Assembly: GCA_021813505.1 (NCBI GenBank)
Contig: JAKAKI010000041.1
Coordinates: forward strand, 90,168 to 154,167
Reading direction: 5' to 3'
DNA from: a bacterium
Lineage (GTDB): Bacteria > Zixibacteria > MSB-5A5 > WJJR01
DNA: 64,000 nt
Made by a program: the position numbers and the translations under genes. Shown here one piece after another: positions 44,043 through 52,300 of this stretch (its first letter is position 1; each line of letters starts with the position of its first letter). Under the pieces are notes generated by a model. It saw nothing but the letters and a program-made list of their open reading frames with translations, did not search any database and was not told the DNA's origin.

Positions 44043-45242
44043 ATGTGGTGGAACACCAGCGTTGAAGATTTCCGGCGCGAGATTCGCGCCTTTGCCGACA
44101 CGGTCGTGGCGCCCGCCGCCGACCGCATGGACGCGTCAGGCGCATTCGAGCCGGAGTTAATGGCGCAGATGCGGCAGCGCAATCTGCTGTCGATGCTCTG
44201 TCCGAAGGAGTACGGCGGCCCAGGCTCCGACACGCTGACCTATGCGGTTGCGGTCGAGGAACTCAGCCGTGTCTGCGGTTCGACTGGTATCACGGTTGCA
44301 GCGGCCAACTCGCTCGGCGTGTATCCGGTCAGCAGCTTCGGTACTTCGAAGCAACGCCAGGATGTGTTGCCAGGCGTTGCCAGGAATGGCGCGATCATCG
44401 CGTTTGGCCTGACCGAACCCGGCGCGGGCTCGGATGCCTCCGGTACCAAAACCACCGCTGTCCGCGAGGGTGACTCGTGGGTGCTCAACGGCGGCAAATG
44501 CTTCATCACGAATCCCCATTTCGCCGAGTGGATTATTGCGACGGCCGTCACCCGGCCCGGCCAGGGCGCACGCGGTATATCGTCGTTCTTGCTGCACAAA
44601 GACACGCCGGGATTTTCAGTGGGGAAGAAGGAAAACAAGATGGGGCTGCGCGGTTCCGACACCGCGACGCTCCATTTCGATGGAGTAAAGCTCCCACTAG
44701 ATGCGATGCTCGGTCCCGAGGGCGAAGGGTTCAAACAGTTCATGAAGACCCTCGACGGTGGCCGGATTTCGATCGGCGCCATGGCCTTGGGATTGGCGCA
44801 AGGATCACTTGAGGTCGCCGCCCGTTACGTATTGGAAAACAAGCGCTTAGGCGGCGATCAGGGCGACCACCAATCAGTGCAATTCAAACTCGCCGATATG
44901 GCCACTCAAGTCGAAGCCGCGCGTCATCTCGTCTACAATTCCGCTCATCTGAAAGACACTGGCCGTCCGTTCGCCAAGCAATCGGCGATGGCCAAGCTCT
45001 ATGCCTCCGAGGTCGGCCGTTTCTGCGCCGAGCAGGCGATGAAGATCATGGGCATCGACGGCTTCACCGCTGCCGGACGAGTCGAGCGCCACTTCCGCGA
45101 CGTGAAACTCTGCGAGATCGGCGAAGGCACCTCCGAGATCCAGCGCATCGTCATCTCGCGCTACGTGCTCAAGGAGTTCGAGACGGTGGTTGAGGCCACG
45201 GCAGCGGCCACTCACGATCCGCAAATGGCGCATGTGAATTAG
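44043..45242 (+). CDS. Acyl-CoA dehydrogenase (second paralog)
   Basis: A 399-residue paralog. FGLTEPGAGSDASGTKTTA and CFITNPHFA mark the substrate and flavin site; the catalytic glutamate is in IGEGTSEIQRIVIS, with MKIMGIDGFTAAGRVERHFRDVKL before it. Canonical HGGxGY is replaced by MGIDGF, and the C-terminal tail is about 20 residues longer. It presumably acts on a different acyl-CoA from its neighbour. Confidence 0.92.
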   Translation: MWWNTSVEDFRREIRAFADTVVAPAADRMDASGAFEPELMAQMRQRNLLSMLCPKEYGGPGSDTLTYAVAVEELSRVCGSTGITVAAANSLGVYPVSSFGTSKQRQDVLPGVARNGAIIAFGLTEPGAGSDASGTKTTAVREGDSWVLNGGKCFITNPHFAEWIIATAVTRPGQGARGISSFLLHKDTPGFSVGKKENKMGLRGSDTATLHFDGVKLPLDAMLGPEGEGFKQFMKTLDGGRISIGAMALGLAQGSLEVAARYVLENKRLGGDQGDHQSVQFKLADMATQVEAARHLVYNSAHLKDTGRPFAKQSAMAKLYASEVGRFCAEQAMKIMGIDGFTAAGRVERHFRDVKLCEIGEGTSEIQRIVISRYVLKEFETVVEATAAATHDPQMAHVN

Positions 45243-45250
45243 AATCGCGC

Positions 45251-45535
45251 ATGGTCGAAATCGCTCCACTTTACATCCTCTTCTACGACGTCGTCGACGA
45301 CTACGTCGCCAAGCGCGCGCCGTTCCGCGATGCGCATCTGGAACTCGCGCGGCGTTCACATGAGCGCGGGGAGTTGGTCATCGCCGGTGCGCTGGCGAAT
45401 CCCGCCGATGGCGCCGTCATTGTCTTCCGCGGGTCGGCGGCCGTCGCCGAGCAGTTCGCCAACGCCGATCCGTATGTGCTCAACGGCCTGGTGAAATCAT
45501 GGCGCGTGCGCGAGTGGTCGACGGTGGTGTTGTAA
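45251..45535 (+). CDS. YciI-family protein
   Basis: A 94-residue ferredoxin-like fold protein. The conserved His is in FRDAHLELA and the Asp in FANADPYVLNGL, the dyad suggested for the family. It has LYILFYDVVDDYV at the start and ends VREWSTVVL. YciI-type proteins are often fused to or next to dehydrogenases; its role in this acyl-CoA cluster is not known. Confidence 0.85.
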   Translation: MVEIAPLYILFYDVVDDYVAKRAPFRDAHLELARRSHERGELVIAGALANPADGAVIVFRGSAAVAEQFANADPYVLNGLVKSWRVREWSTVVL

Positions 45536-45960
45536 TCGCCCGACTCCCCCAACTGTTTCGCCCATGTGAGGCGGAGATTGCTTCGCTCCGCCCGCAATGA
45601 CTGCGTCTTGACAATTAGTATCATTGGAACCGGAAACACGAGGGAGGGTGAGGCTCCTGCCGAGCCATGCTTCCGCGCGGGAGCACGCCCCGACGGACCA
45701 ATATCTAACCCACGCGAAGAAGCGGATTCCGTGTTTTCGATGCACTTGCGTACTTCGGTATGATTTCCGCGCGGAGAAGAGGCTCGGCAGGAGCCTCGCC
45801 CTCCCACACGAATCCGGCGAATAATCCGGCGGCCATGTCAAAACACCCTGCCATAGGTAAAAACCGCTGTCAATTATCCGCATCCGGGAGTATCATGGAA
45901 TGTGAGGCGGGCAACCCGCCGACTGTTTATTAGCGACAACCCGTGCCCCGGGAGGCTCTC
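45536..45960. other. 425-base gap with an interrupted family A repeat
   Basis: No gene is seen. It starts with a copy of the ggagattgcttcgctccgcccgcaatg-type repeat in the minus sense (45571-45600), then the split family A element at 45642-45805, then the ilvE ribosome site GGGAGG at 45951-45956. Confidence 0.65.
45642..45805. repeat. Inverted-repeat element, family A (copy 6), split by about 90 bases
   Basis: The left arm plus loop (gggtgaggctcctgccgagc ... ttccgcgcgg) and the right side (ttccgcgcgg ... gctcggcaggagcctcgccc) are separated by an insert. The loop motif ttccgcgcgg is duplicated at both edges of the insert (around 45671 and 45765). Confidence 0.85.
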
Positions 45961-46911
45961 ATGGCGTTCGATAAAGTCGACAAAATTTGGATGAATGGGG
46001 AAATGGTTGATTGGGATGATGCGAACATTCACGTTTTGTCGCATGTCGTCCATTACGGCACGTCGGTCTTCGAAGGGACCCGATGTTACAAAACCCGGAC
46101 CGGCCCGGCGGTCTTCCGCCTCAAGGAACACACCGAGCGCCTCTACAACTCCGCCAAGATCTACCGGATGGATGTTCCCTACACGCCGGATGAGATCAAC
46201 CAGGCGTGCCTTGATTTGATCACCGTCAACGGACTCGATGAATGTTACATCCGTCCCATCGTCTACCGTGGCTACGGCCAGCTCGGGGTCAATCCTTTTG
46301 GGTGCCCGGTCGAGGTCTCGATCGCGGTTTGGAAATGGGGCAAGTATCTCGGACCGGAAGCGCTCGAGCAGGGCGTTGACGTTTGCGTATCGTCGTGGAA
46401 CCGGATGGCGCCGAACACGCTCCCGGCCATGTCCAAATGCGGCGCGAATTACATGAACTCCCAGTTGGTGAAGATGGAAGCGATCAGCCACGGTTACGTC
46501 GAGGGAATCGCCCTCGATGCCTCCGGCCATGTCTCCGAAGGCTCCGGCGAGAACATCTTCCTGGTCCAGAATGGCGTGCTCATCACGCCGCCGTTCGGCT
46601 CTTCGATCCTGCCCGGCATCACCCGCAACACGGTGATTGCGCTGGCCAAAGAGATGGACATCAAGGTCATTGAGGAAGAGGTTCCACGTGAAGCGCTCTA
46701 TATCGCCGACGAGGTCTTCTTCACCGGCACCGCCGCCGAGATTACCCCGATTGCCTCGATCGACAAGATCAAAATCGGCAACGGCGCTGGTGGCCGCGGC
46801 CCGATTACCAAGGCGCTGCAGGAGCAGTTCTTTGGAATCCTAGCCGGAGAGTATCCCGACCGTCACAACTGGCTGACCCCGGTCAGCGTTCGTAAACCGG
46901 TTCACGTTTGA
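45961..46911 (+). CDS. ilvE: Branched-chain amino acid aminotransferase
   Basis: A 316-residue fold-type IV PLP enzyme that transaminates Leu, Ile and Val. Key features: [33 protein letters not shown], the Schiff-base lysine in [30 protein letters not shown] and [11 protein letters not shown], and late [14 protein letters not shown] 45961 follows GGGAGG; the frame starts six codons earlier. It is followed within 14 bases by the RpiB-like gene. Confidence 0.95.
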   Translation: MAFDKVDKIWMNGEMVDWDDANIHVLSHVVHYGTSVFEGTRCYKTRTGPAVFRLKEHTERLYNSAKIYRMDVPYTPDEINQACLDLITVNGLDECYIRPIVYRGYGQLGVNPFGCPVEVSIAVWKWGKYLGPEALEQGVDVCVSSWNRMAPNTLPAMSKCGANYMNSQLVKMEAISHGYVEGIALDASGHVSEGSGENIFLVQNGVLITPPFGSSILPGITRNTVIALAKEMDIKVIEEEVPREALYIADEVFFTGTAAEITPIASIDKIKIGNGAGGRGPITKALQEQFFGILAGEYPDRHNWLTPVSVRKPVHV

Positions 46912-46925
46912 GTTCAGGCCTGGTT

Positions 46926-47384
46926 ATGAAAGTCGCTGTCGGAGCAGACAGTAGGGGATTCGCCCTCAAGGAATACTTGAAGCAATATCTGAGCAGTCAG
47001 GGCGTCGAAGTCGTCGACTTCGGCGCCCCTTCTGCTGACCCGTCGGACTACCCCGACTACGGCCGCCCGGTCGCCGAGGCTGTCGCGAGCGGCAAAGTTG
47101 ACCGTGGTTTGACCATCTGTTGGACCGGAAACGGCATGAACATTGTGGCCAACAAGGTCCATGGGGTCCGCGCTGCCCTGGCGCTGAATCCCGAAATGGC
47201 TCAGCTCGCCCGCGCCCACAACAATGCGAACGTGTTGTCGCTGGCGGCCAAGTACACCCCCGACGCCGACGCGAAGACCATCGTCGACAACTTCCTCAAG
47301 ACCCCGTTCGAGGGTGGCCGCCACGAGCGGCGCATCGAGAAGATCAGCGCCATCGAGAATCCAGGCCATCCCAAGCACTCATGA
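46926..47384 (+). CDS. RpiB/LacAB-family sugar-phosphate isomerase (divergent active site)
   Basis: A 152-residue protein of the ribose-5-phosphate isomerase B family. It keeps Cys in LTICWTGNGMNIVANK and the late LARAHNNANVLSLAAKY segment with His. It departs from the usual pattern at the N-terminus (GADSRGFALKEYL, where GADHAGxxLK is normal, so the His is lost) and has Trp after the catalytic Cys where Gly is usual. It may be a true RpiB or a family member with another sugar phosphate. ATG 46926 is used; TTG 46908 is possible. Its stop overlaps the next start. Confidence 0.82.
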   Translation: MKVAVGADSRGFALKEYLKQYLSSQGVEVVDFGAPSADPSDYPDYGRPVAEAVASGKVDRGLTICWTGNGMNIVANKVHGVRAALALNPEMAQLARAHNNANVLSLAAKYTPDADAKTIVDNFLKTPFEGGRHERRIEKISAIENPGHPKHS

Positions 47385-47614
47385 GCTCGGTGCTCATCAT
47401 CATCTTCGTAATCGTCGCCTTGGTTGCACTAATCGTCTTTGCCGTGCGCAAGGGCTTGATTTCTCGCACCCCCGGATCGTTTACCGGAATGTCCGTCTAT
47501 CACGATTGGATTAACCAGGATGCCCAACGTGGTGTTGAGGAGATCGTCAAGCACAACGCCGGGGAAAAGGAAGCGGAGGACGAATCCGGCGACGCACCGT
47601 TTAGCATCCGGTAG
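47381..47614 (+). CDS. Small single-pass membrane protein, coupled to rpiB-like gene
   Basis: A 77-residue protein whose ATG overlaps the upstream stop as ATGA, a sign of translational coupling. One transmembrane helix (VLIIIFVIVALVALIVFAV) lies at residues 4-22, followed by a short basic RKG and a soluble tail with a MSVYHDWIN segment and an acidic end (GEKEAEDESGDA). I do not recognize the family. The GC and codon use match the neighbours. Confidence 0.65.
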   Translation: MSSVLIIIFVIVALVALIVFAVRKGLISRTPGSFTGMSVYHDWINQDAQRGVEEIVKHNAGEKEAEDESGDAPFSIR

Positions 47615-47994
47615 GGCGGGTGATTCGCACCCCGAGAGCGCCAATGTGAGATGCTGTCACGCGCGAATCACCCGCCGTATAGCTGTGCGCGCAAATGGCG
47701 GGTGATTTACAGGTTCGCATTTGTTGGTGGGTCTGCCCGAGTGTGAATCACCCGCCCTACAGAACTATGGTACAAGGTTGCCAGGTCCTTCATCATGCGA
47801 CGAGCCGTGGGGTGCGAGCTAGTTCAGGAGATGTTATGATACAGGGATGTACATCTAGATTGCCAAGTAGGGCAGGAAGAAATTCCAGATCGACGGAAGA
47901 TTCGGGGAGTCTCCGATTGAAAACCGCTGATCGAGGCCGGAGAGGTACCAGCATGAGCAAAGCGGGGCGAAAGTGTGAGAGGGGAGGAGCTTGG
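47615..47994. repeat. Gap with paired gcgggtgattcgc hairpins
   Basis: Two long inverted repeats share the same ends: ggcgggtgattcgc (47615) / gcgaatcacccgcc (47663-47676) and ggcgggtgatt (47697) / aatcacccgcc (47746-47756). The remaining 240 bases before the secreted protein hold no clear gene; GGGGAGGAG at 47981-47989 is the next ribosome site. Confidence 0.8.
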
Positions 47995-48678
47995 ATGCGG
48001 TACTTGTTTCTGGCGGTCTGTACGTCCTGTGTACTCGCGTGGTATTCGAGTGCCCTTGGCCAGGGTGGATTCGTACCCTACGGACAAAGTGGTTTGGGGC
48101 TTGAAGTCGGTGTTTCCTCCGGGGAGCAGGGCGCTGGATATACTGTGCGAGGGGGCGCTTCGATCCAAGGTATGATCGATCTCGGCTTAAAGGTCGAGGG
48201 CGTTTCAATGAAGATCGGTGGTGGATCGCGTGCCACGGGAATTGGCGGCGATCTCACGATCCACCTCCTGAAAGACGGCGGGCACAACCCCCTGGGACTG
48301 GCGCTCGAGGGATTCTATGAAGGATTGTCCTTTTCGCAGAGCATTTCAGGATATTCAAACGTGGCGTCGTCTGGAGACGCATACGGTCTGGGCCTCATGA
48401 TCTACAAGACGATGCGGATGACCCCCAACTCGAACTTGGTTCCCATCATGGAAGTGGGAAACTCATGGACGAGTACGACAACCACTCAGGGATTTGGACA
48501 AACCAGAGACAATACCAAATCGAGCTTCCTGTTTGATTTCGACTTCGCCTTTGCCTTCCTGCGCAAGCAGAAGAGCGTGATCACAATCACACCGGGACTA
48601 TCGGCCAGTGAGCATCAAACTTCGGTTCATATCATTTTTGGCTACATCGGATTGAGCGGAAAACAAGGGGACCATTGA
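47995..48678 (+). CDS. Secreted hypothetical protein, likely outer-membrane beta barrel
   Basis: A 227-residue exported protein of unknown function. The signal peptide is RYLFLAVCTSCVLAWYSSALG. The mature part is Gly/Ser-rich with alternating hydrophobic strands (LGLEVGVSSGEQGAGYTV, KVEGVSMKIGGGS, LFDFDFAFAFL) and ends in aromatic strands (HIIFGYIGL), consistent with a small barrel. ATG 47995 has GGAGG just upstream; the frame is open 100 codons earlier without support. No family recognized. Confidence 0.6.
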   Translation: MRYLFLAVCTSCVLAWYSSALGQGGFVPYGQSGLGLEVGVSSGEQGAGYTVRGGASIQGMIDLGLKVEGVSMKIGGGSRATGIGGDLTIHLLKDGGHNPLGLALEGFYEGLSFSQSISGYSNVASSGDAYGLGLMIYKTMRMTPNSNLVPIMEVGNSWTSTTTTQGFGQTRDNTKSSFLFDFDFAFAFLRKQKSVITITPGLSASEHQTSVHIIFGYIGLSGKQGDH

Positions 48679-48837
48679 TCACGTATAACGCGCCTGAGCA
48701 AGCCCACGGCCTGCCGTTGTGCGGTCACACTCACGATCTCTTTCCAGCATTCAGGGACATACCATCTACCCCACGGCAAGCCGTGGGGCACCCATGCAAT
48801 GGTCATAGGTGATCCGAAGTGGTTGGGGCTCCACCAT

Positions 48838-48907
48838 CGTCACTCCCGCGAAAGCGGGAAACCAGTCGCCGCAGCGTCTCTGGATTCCCGCGTTCGCGGG
48901 AATGACG
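48838..48907. repeat. Inverted repeat of the tcccgcgaaagcggga type
   Basis: Outer cgtcactcccgcg / cgcgggaatgacg with inner hairpins. Same family as 36477-36544. A family A copy follows after 14 bases. Confidence 0.85.
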
Positions 48908-48921
48908 GTGAGGGACGCAAG

Positions 48922-48989
48922 GGGAGGGCGAGGCTCCTGCCGAGCCATGATTCCGCGCGGAATCATGGCTCGGCAGGGGCCTCGCTCCC
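48922..48989. repeat. Inverted-repeat element, family A (copy 7)
   Basis: Arms gggcgaggctcctgccgagc and gctcggcaggggcctcgc; the loop is a near-perfect extension (catgattccgcgcggaatcatg), making this the most palindromic copy. Confidence 0.9.
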
Positions 48990-49030
48990 ACGACCGGGAT
49001 TCACTTTCATGCCAACCGTTATGAATCGAC

Positions 49031-49059
49031 TTGACAAATCGGGACATATGTCGTATGCA
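49031..49059 (+). promoter_or_regulatory. Candidate sigma-70-type promoter
   Basis: TTGACA (49031-49036), 17 bases, then TATGCA (49054-49059). The -35 is a perfect consensus match and the -10 partial. It would start a transcript near 49066 that runs into the hairpin at 49224. Confidence 0.5.
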
Positions 49060-49223
49060 TTATGTGATTGTTTTGCGAGATTGCGTGATGAACCCATTCT
49101 CAATGCCATACCTGAGCACCTGCTTGTCCATGAGCACCGCCTGCGGTTGTTGTCCGTTACAAGGCCGGAAGGGTATTGGCTGGGACACGTTATGTTGATC
49201 TAGATTCGAAATCCGAAACCAGC

Positions 49224-49260
49224 GAAGGGCCCTCCCGTGTGGAAGGGCCCTTCTTTTTTT
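49224..49260 (+). terminator. Strong intrinsic terminator just before the carbonic anhydrase gene
   Basis: Stem gaagggcc / ggcccttc with a 14-base loop, then ttttttt. It lies only about 20 bases before the GGAGG ribosome site of the carbonic anhydrase, and about 160 bases after the candidate promoter. It could end a small RNA or work as an attenuator. Confidence 0.8.
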
Positions 49261-49290
49261 GTGTTCGAGACAAATCCAATAGGAGGTACC

Positions 49291-49875
49291 GTGAGCACCA
49301 CCGTCCAGCAAGTCGTCCAGGCCAATCAGGCCTACCAATCATCATTTGGCAGCAAACGCGATCTGCCGATGCCTCCAGGCCGGCGCTTCGCCATTCTCAC
49401 CTGCATGGATGCCCGTCTTGATCCGGCCAAGTACGCCGGCCTGGCCGAGGGCGACGCCCATGTCATCCGCAACGCCGGAGGACGCGCCAGCGACGATGCG
49501 ATTCGTTCGCTGGTGATCTCCTACAAGCTGCTCGGCACCCGCGAGTGGTTTGTAATTCACCACTCCGATTGCGGCATGGAGACATTCACCGATGACATTA
49601 TCGCCGATCTGCTTTCCAAGAGTCTGGAGACCGCGTCGATCAATGGCAACGGCTGGGTCGATACCGGCAAGGGACCGGGGTCATCGGACGGCCGGTTTGT
49701 CAAGTGGCTGACGATTGCGGACCAGAGATCGAGCGTCATCGAGGACGTCAAACGCATCAAGAGCCATCCGCTGGTGCCGAAGACGATCCCGATCTACGGG
49801 TACATCTACGATGTCCGCTCGGGTTCGCTGATTGAAGTTCCGGAGGCGACCGCCGCCGGCTCCGTGCGCGGCTGA
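49291..49875 (+). CDS. Beta-class carbonic anhydrase
   Basis: Interconverts CO2 and bicarbonate with a zinc ion. The 194-residue protein carries both halves of the beta-class zinc site: CxDxR in LTCMDARLD, and HxxC in [24 protein letters not shown] and [15 protein letters not shown] are typical. GTG 49291 follows GGAGG by 5 bases; the frame is open upstream through the terminator. The position directly after a terminator suggests regulation by read-through. Confidence 0.92.
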   Translation: MSTTVQQVVQANQAYQSSFGSKRDLPMPPGRRFAILTCMDARLDPAKYAGLAEGDAHVIRNAGGRASDDAIRSLVISYKLLGTREWFVIHHSDCGMETFTDDIIADLLSKSLETASINGNGWVDTGKGPGSSDGRFVKWLTIADQRSSVIEDVKRIKSHPLVPKTIPIYGYIYDVRSGSLIEVPEATAAGSVRG

Positions 49876-50396
49876 CGCCGGCCCAGCCGGGACCCAGTAG
49901 GAACCGGCGTGTTGAAGAAGCCCTCCAAATGGTGGCGACAGTTGTGCAAGGGGGAGGTTGCTTCGGCGCAAAGAGCCGCGCCTCGCAACGACATCACACT
50001 GGTCGTTGGCAATGCAAAGGCACAGTTGTCGTTGCGAGGAGCGTCTCCGCCGAAGGCGGAGGGAGCGACGAAGCAACCTCCCCCTTACACGACTGCCGCG
50101 ATCTCGGGGATAAGTTTTTCAACAGGCCCAAACGCGCCGGGCATCTCCTCTCACCACCCCCGCCCGGCGCGTCCTGTGTTGTAGGTCGGCCTTACCCGGT
50201 AGCACGGGCTTCCAGCCCGTGCCACCGTCATACATTGCGGACAAGGGGCTTTCAGCCCCTTGCGCGTTTACGCATGCCGCCTGGCGTCGCGTCGGATGGT
50301 TGAATCTTCTTGATCGCCCCACCACGCGTACGGCATATAAGGACGCGGTGCACGAAAGTCACCGCGACTTGGGTGATTACCCGAAGGAGAGGAACC
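49876..50396. repeat. 520-base gap made of several inverted repeats
   Basis: No gene. Arms gggggaggttgcttcg...cctcgcaacgaca (49949-49996) and tgtcgttgcgagg...cgaagcaacctccccc (about 50027-50085) form a large imperfect inverted repeat. Then two small hairpins: gcacgggcttccagcccgtgc (50203-50223) and caaggggctttcagcccctt (about 50242-50261), related to the 54-base array near lapB. AAGGAGAGG before 50397 serves the next gene. Confidence 0.75.
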
Positions 50397-51452
50397 ATGG
50401 CCGCGAAATCCGAACCGGCATCGATGGACCGATTCATAGAAACGTTGTCTCCCCTCCATATATATCCATTGTGGAGTCAGAAGGGACTTCTGCTCCGGAA
50501 ACCGGAGACGAAGGCGGTTCCGTTTCTCTGGCGTTACGCGCCCATTCGCGAGCGTTTGATGGAAGCGGGACGGCTGATCTCTGCGGAAGAAGCGCAGCGC
50601 CGCGTGCTGATCCTCAAGAATCCCGGTCTCGATGGGAAGCCCGCCGCGACCTCGCGGTTGTACGCCGGACTGCAGTTGGTCCTCCCGCATGAAATCGCGC
50701 CCGCGCATTACCACTCCGCCAGCGCGATTCGCTTCGTCATCGAGGGACAGGGAGCGTTCACCGCGGTCGATGGCGAGCGCGCGTTGATGGAACCCGGCGA
50801 TCTGGTCCTGACCGCGGCGTGGGCGGTGCATGACCATGGCAACGATACCGATGAACCGATGATCTGGCTGGATGGACTCGATCTCCCGCTGGTCAACGGA
50901 CTGGAATGCTCGTTCTTCAATGAGATCGATACACCCACGCAAGAGCTGACGCGTCCCGACGACGTGTCCGAACGGCTCTACGCCCATGGCCAGTTGCGCC
51001 CCACGTGGGTGAAGTGGACCAAGAACTACTCGCCATTGGCCAAGTACGTGTGGATTCAGACCGAGAGTATCCTGCTGGATGCTTTGCATGACGGCGTCGC
51101 CGGATCGCCCACAGACGGTATCATCTTCGAATACTCCAATCCGATCACCGGCGGGGCCGTGCTGCCGACCATGGCGTGCTTCGCCCAGTTGCTCGCCCCC
51201 GGGCTGCACACCGAGGCGCATCGCCACACGACCAGTGCAGTCTATCACGTGGTGCAGGGGAGTGGTATCACCATCATTGACGGCAAATCCATACACTGGC
51301 AGCCGCGCGATACATTCGCGCTGCCGGGTTGGGCCATCCACGAACACATTAATTCATCCTCGGAACCTGCGATTCTGTTCTCCTTTACCGATGATCCGAC
51401 GTTGCGGGCGCTGGGATTCTATCAGGAACGATTTGAGAAAAGGCAGGGATGA
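50397..51452 (+). CDS. Gentisate 1,2-dioxygenase
   Basis: A 351-residue bicupin Fe(II) enzyme that opens the ring of gentisate to maleylpyruvate. The N-terminal cupin has the metal histidines in PAHYHSASAIRFVIEG and HDHGN; VILKNPGL, SRLYAGLQLVLPHE and EPMIWLDGLDLPLV are highly typical of the family. The C-terminal cupin has HTEAHRHTTSAVYHVVQG. ATG 50397 follows AAGGAGAGG. Its stop overlaps the next start by 4 bases. With the hydrolase and monooxygenase downstream it forms an aromatic degradation operon. Confidence 0.9.
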   Translation: MAAKSEPASMDRFIETLSPLHIYPLWSQKGLLLRKPETKAVPFLWRYAPIRERLMEAGRLISAEEAQRRVLILKNPGLDGKPAATSRLYAGLQLVLPHEIAPAHYHSASAIRFVIEGQGAFTAVDGERALMEPGDLVLTAAWAVHDHGNDTDEPMIWLDGLDLPLVNGLECSFFNEIDTPTQELTRPDDVSERLYAHGQLRPTWVKWTKNYSPLAKYVWIQTESILLDALHDGVAGSPTDGIIFEYSNPITGGAVLPTMACFAQLLAPGLHTEAHRHTTSAVYHVVQGSGITIIDGKSIHWQPRDTFALPGWAIHEHINSSSEPAILFSFTDDPTLRALGFYQERFEKRQG

Positions 51453-52300
51453 TCTTTATGCGCCTGGCAACTGTCCTCGGAACCAATGGACCGGTCGCGG
51501 TGGTCGAGCGGGCGGATGGCCGGTTTATGATCCTCGATGGCGAGGGCCGTCCGTACGCCGACGTTGGAGCGCTGCTGCGCGCTCCCGGCGATTGGCGTGA
51601 GTCGGCGAATCGCGCACGCGTTGCCGTTCCGGCAAACAGTCAAATACTGCGGCCGGTGCTGGAGCCGGGTGCCGTCGTTTGTGTTGGGTTGAATTACCGG
51701 AAGCATGTCCTCGAGATGGGACGCCAGCTTCCCACTGTGCCAACGTATTTCGCCAAACTCCCGCGCGCCCTGACCAATCCAAATACATCGATCATCATGC
51801 CGTCCGACTCTCCGGCGGTGGACTATGAGGGTGAACTGGCCGTCGTTATCGGAAAGGGCGGACGAAACATCGCATCAAAGGATGCCTGGGACGCCGTTGC
51901 GGGTGTCACGCTCCTGAATGATGTATCCATGCGCGATTGGCAGAAGCGCTCAATTCAATTCTTCGCGGGGAAGACATGGGAGGAATGCACACCATTCGGC
52001 CCCGCTGTGGTTACACTCGACGAACTGCCCGATCTGGGGAGCCGGGAAATTGTGACGCGTGTCAACGGCGCCGAGCGGCAGCGTTCGCCGATCTCGGATT
52101 TGATCTTTGATGTGCCGACCTTGATTGCGGATCTGTCGCGGATCATCAGCCTGCGCCCTGGCGATCTGATCGCCACTGGAACTCCGGGTGGTGTCGGAGA
52201 AGGCATGAAGCCTCCGTCGTATCTCCAGCCGGGGGATTCTGTCGAGATATCACTGGAGGGAATTGGTGTTCTGCGGAACACGTTCGAACGGGCCCTATGA
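51449..52300 (+). CDS. Fumarylacetoacetate hydrolase-family protein
   Basis: A 283-residue FAH-fold hydrolase, here probably cleaving maleylpyruvate or fumarylpyruvate after gentisate ring opening. Metal ligands sit in VDYEGELAVVIG; VGLNYRKHVLEM, DVSMRDWQ, GKTWEECTPFGP and ATGTPGGVGEGM are family marks. ATG overlaps the dioxygenase stop (ATGA) and its own stop overlaps the next ATG the same way, so three genes are translationally coupled. No maleylpyruvate isomerase gene is present. Confidence 0.9.
   Translation: MIFMRLATVLGTNGPVAVVERADGRFMILDGEGRPYADVGALLRAPGDWRESANRARVAVPANSQILRPVLEPGAVVCVGLNYRKHVLEMGRQLPTVPTYFAKLPRALTNPNTSIIMPSDSPAVDYEGELAVVIGKGGRNIASKDAWDAVAGVTLLNDVSMRDWQKRSIQFFAGKTWEECTPFGPAVVTLDELPDLGSREIVTRVNGAERQRSPISDLIFDVPTLIADLSRIISLRPGDLIATGTPGGVGEGMKPPSYLQPGDSVEISLEGIGVLRNTFERAL

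Larger units (their letters stand above)
48679..49290. other. 612-base gap: two repeats, then a promoter-leader-terminator unit
   Basis: No convincing gene. It begins with a cacggcaagccgtg hairpin (about 48772-48787), then the cgcgaaagcggga repeat (48838-48907), family A copy 7 (48922-48989), and a candidate transcription unit from 49031 to 49260. A 51-codon frame from 49050 to 49203 has no recognizable homology. Confidence 0.6.

Noticed and set aside
48799..49203. A plus-strand frame of 134 codons before the carbonic anhydrase
   Set aside because: It crosses two repeat elements and the candidate promoter; no homology or ribosome site. A short 51-codon tail part remains only as a weak possibility.
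49066..49260. 6S RNA or SRP RNA identity for the transcript before carbonic anhydrase
   Set aside because: Size is in range for 6S, but the ends pair poorly by eye and the SRP tetraloop region is absent; only a generic leader or small RNA call is justified.
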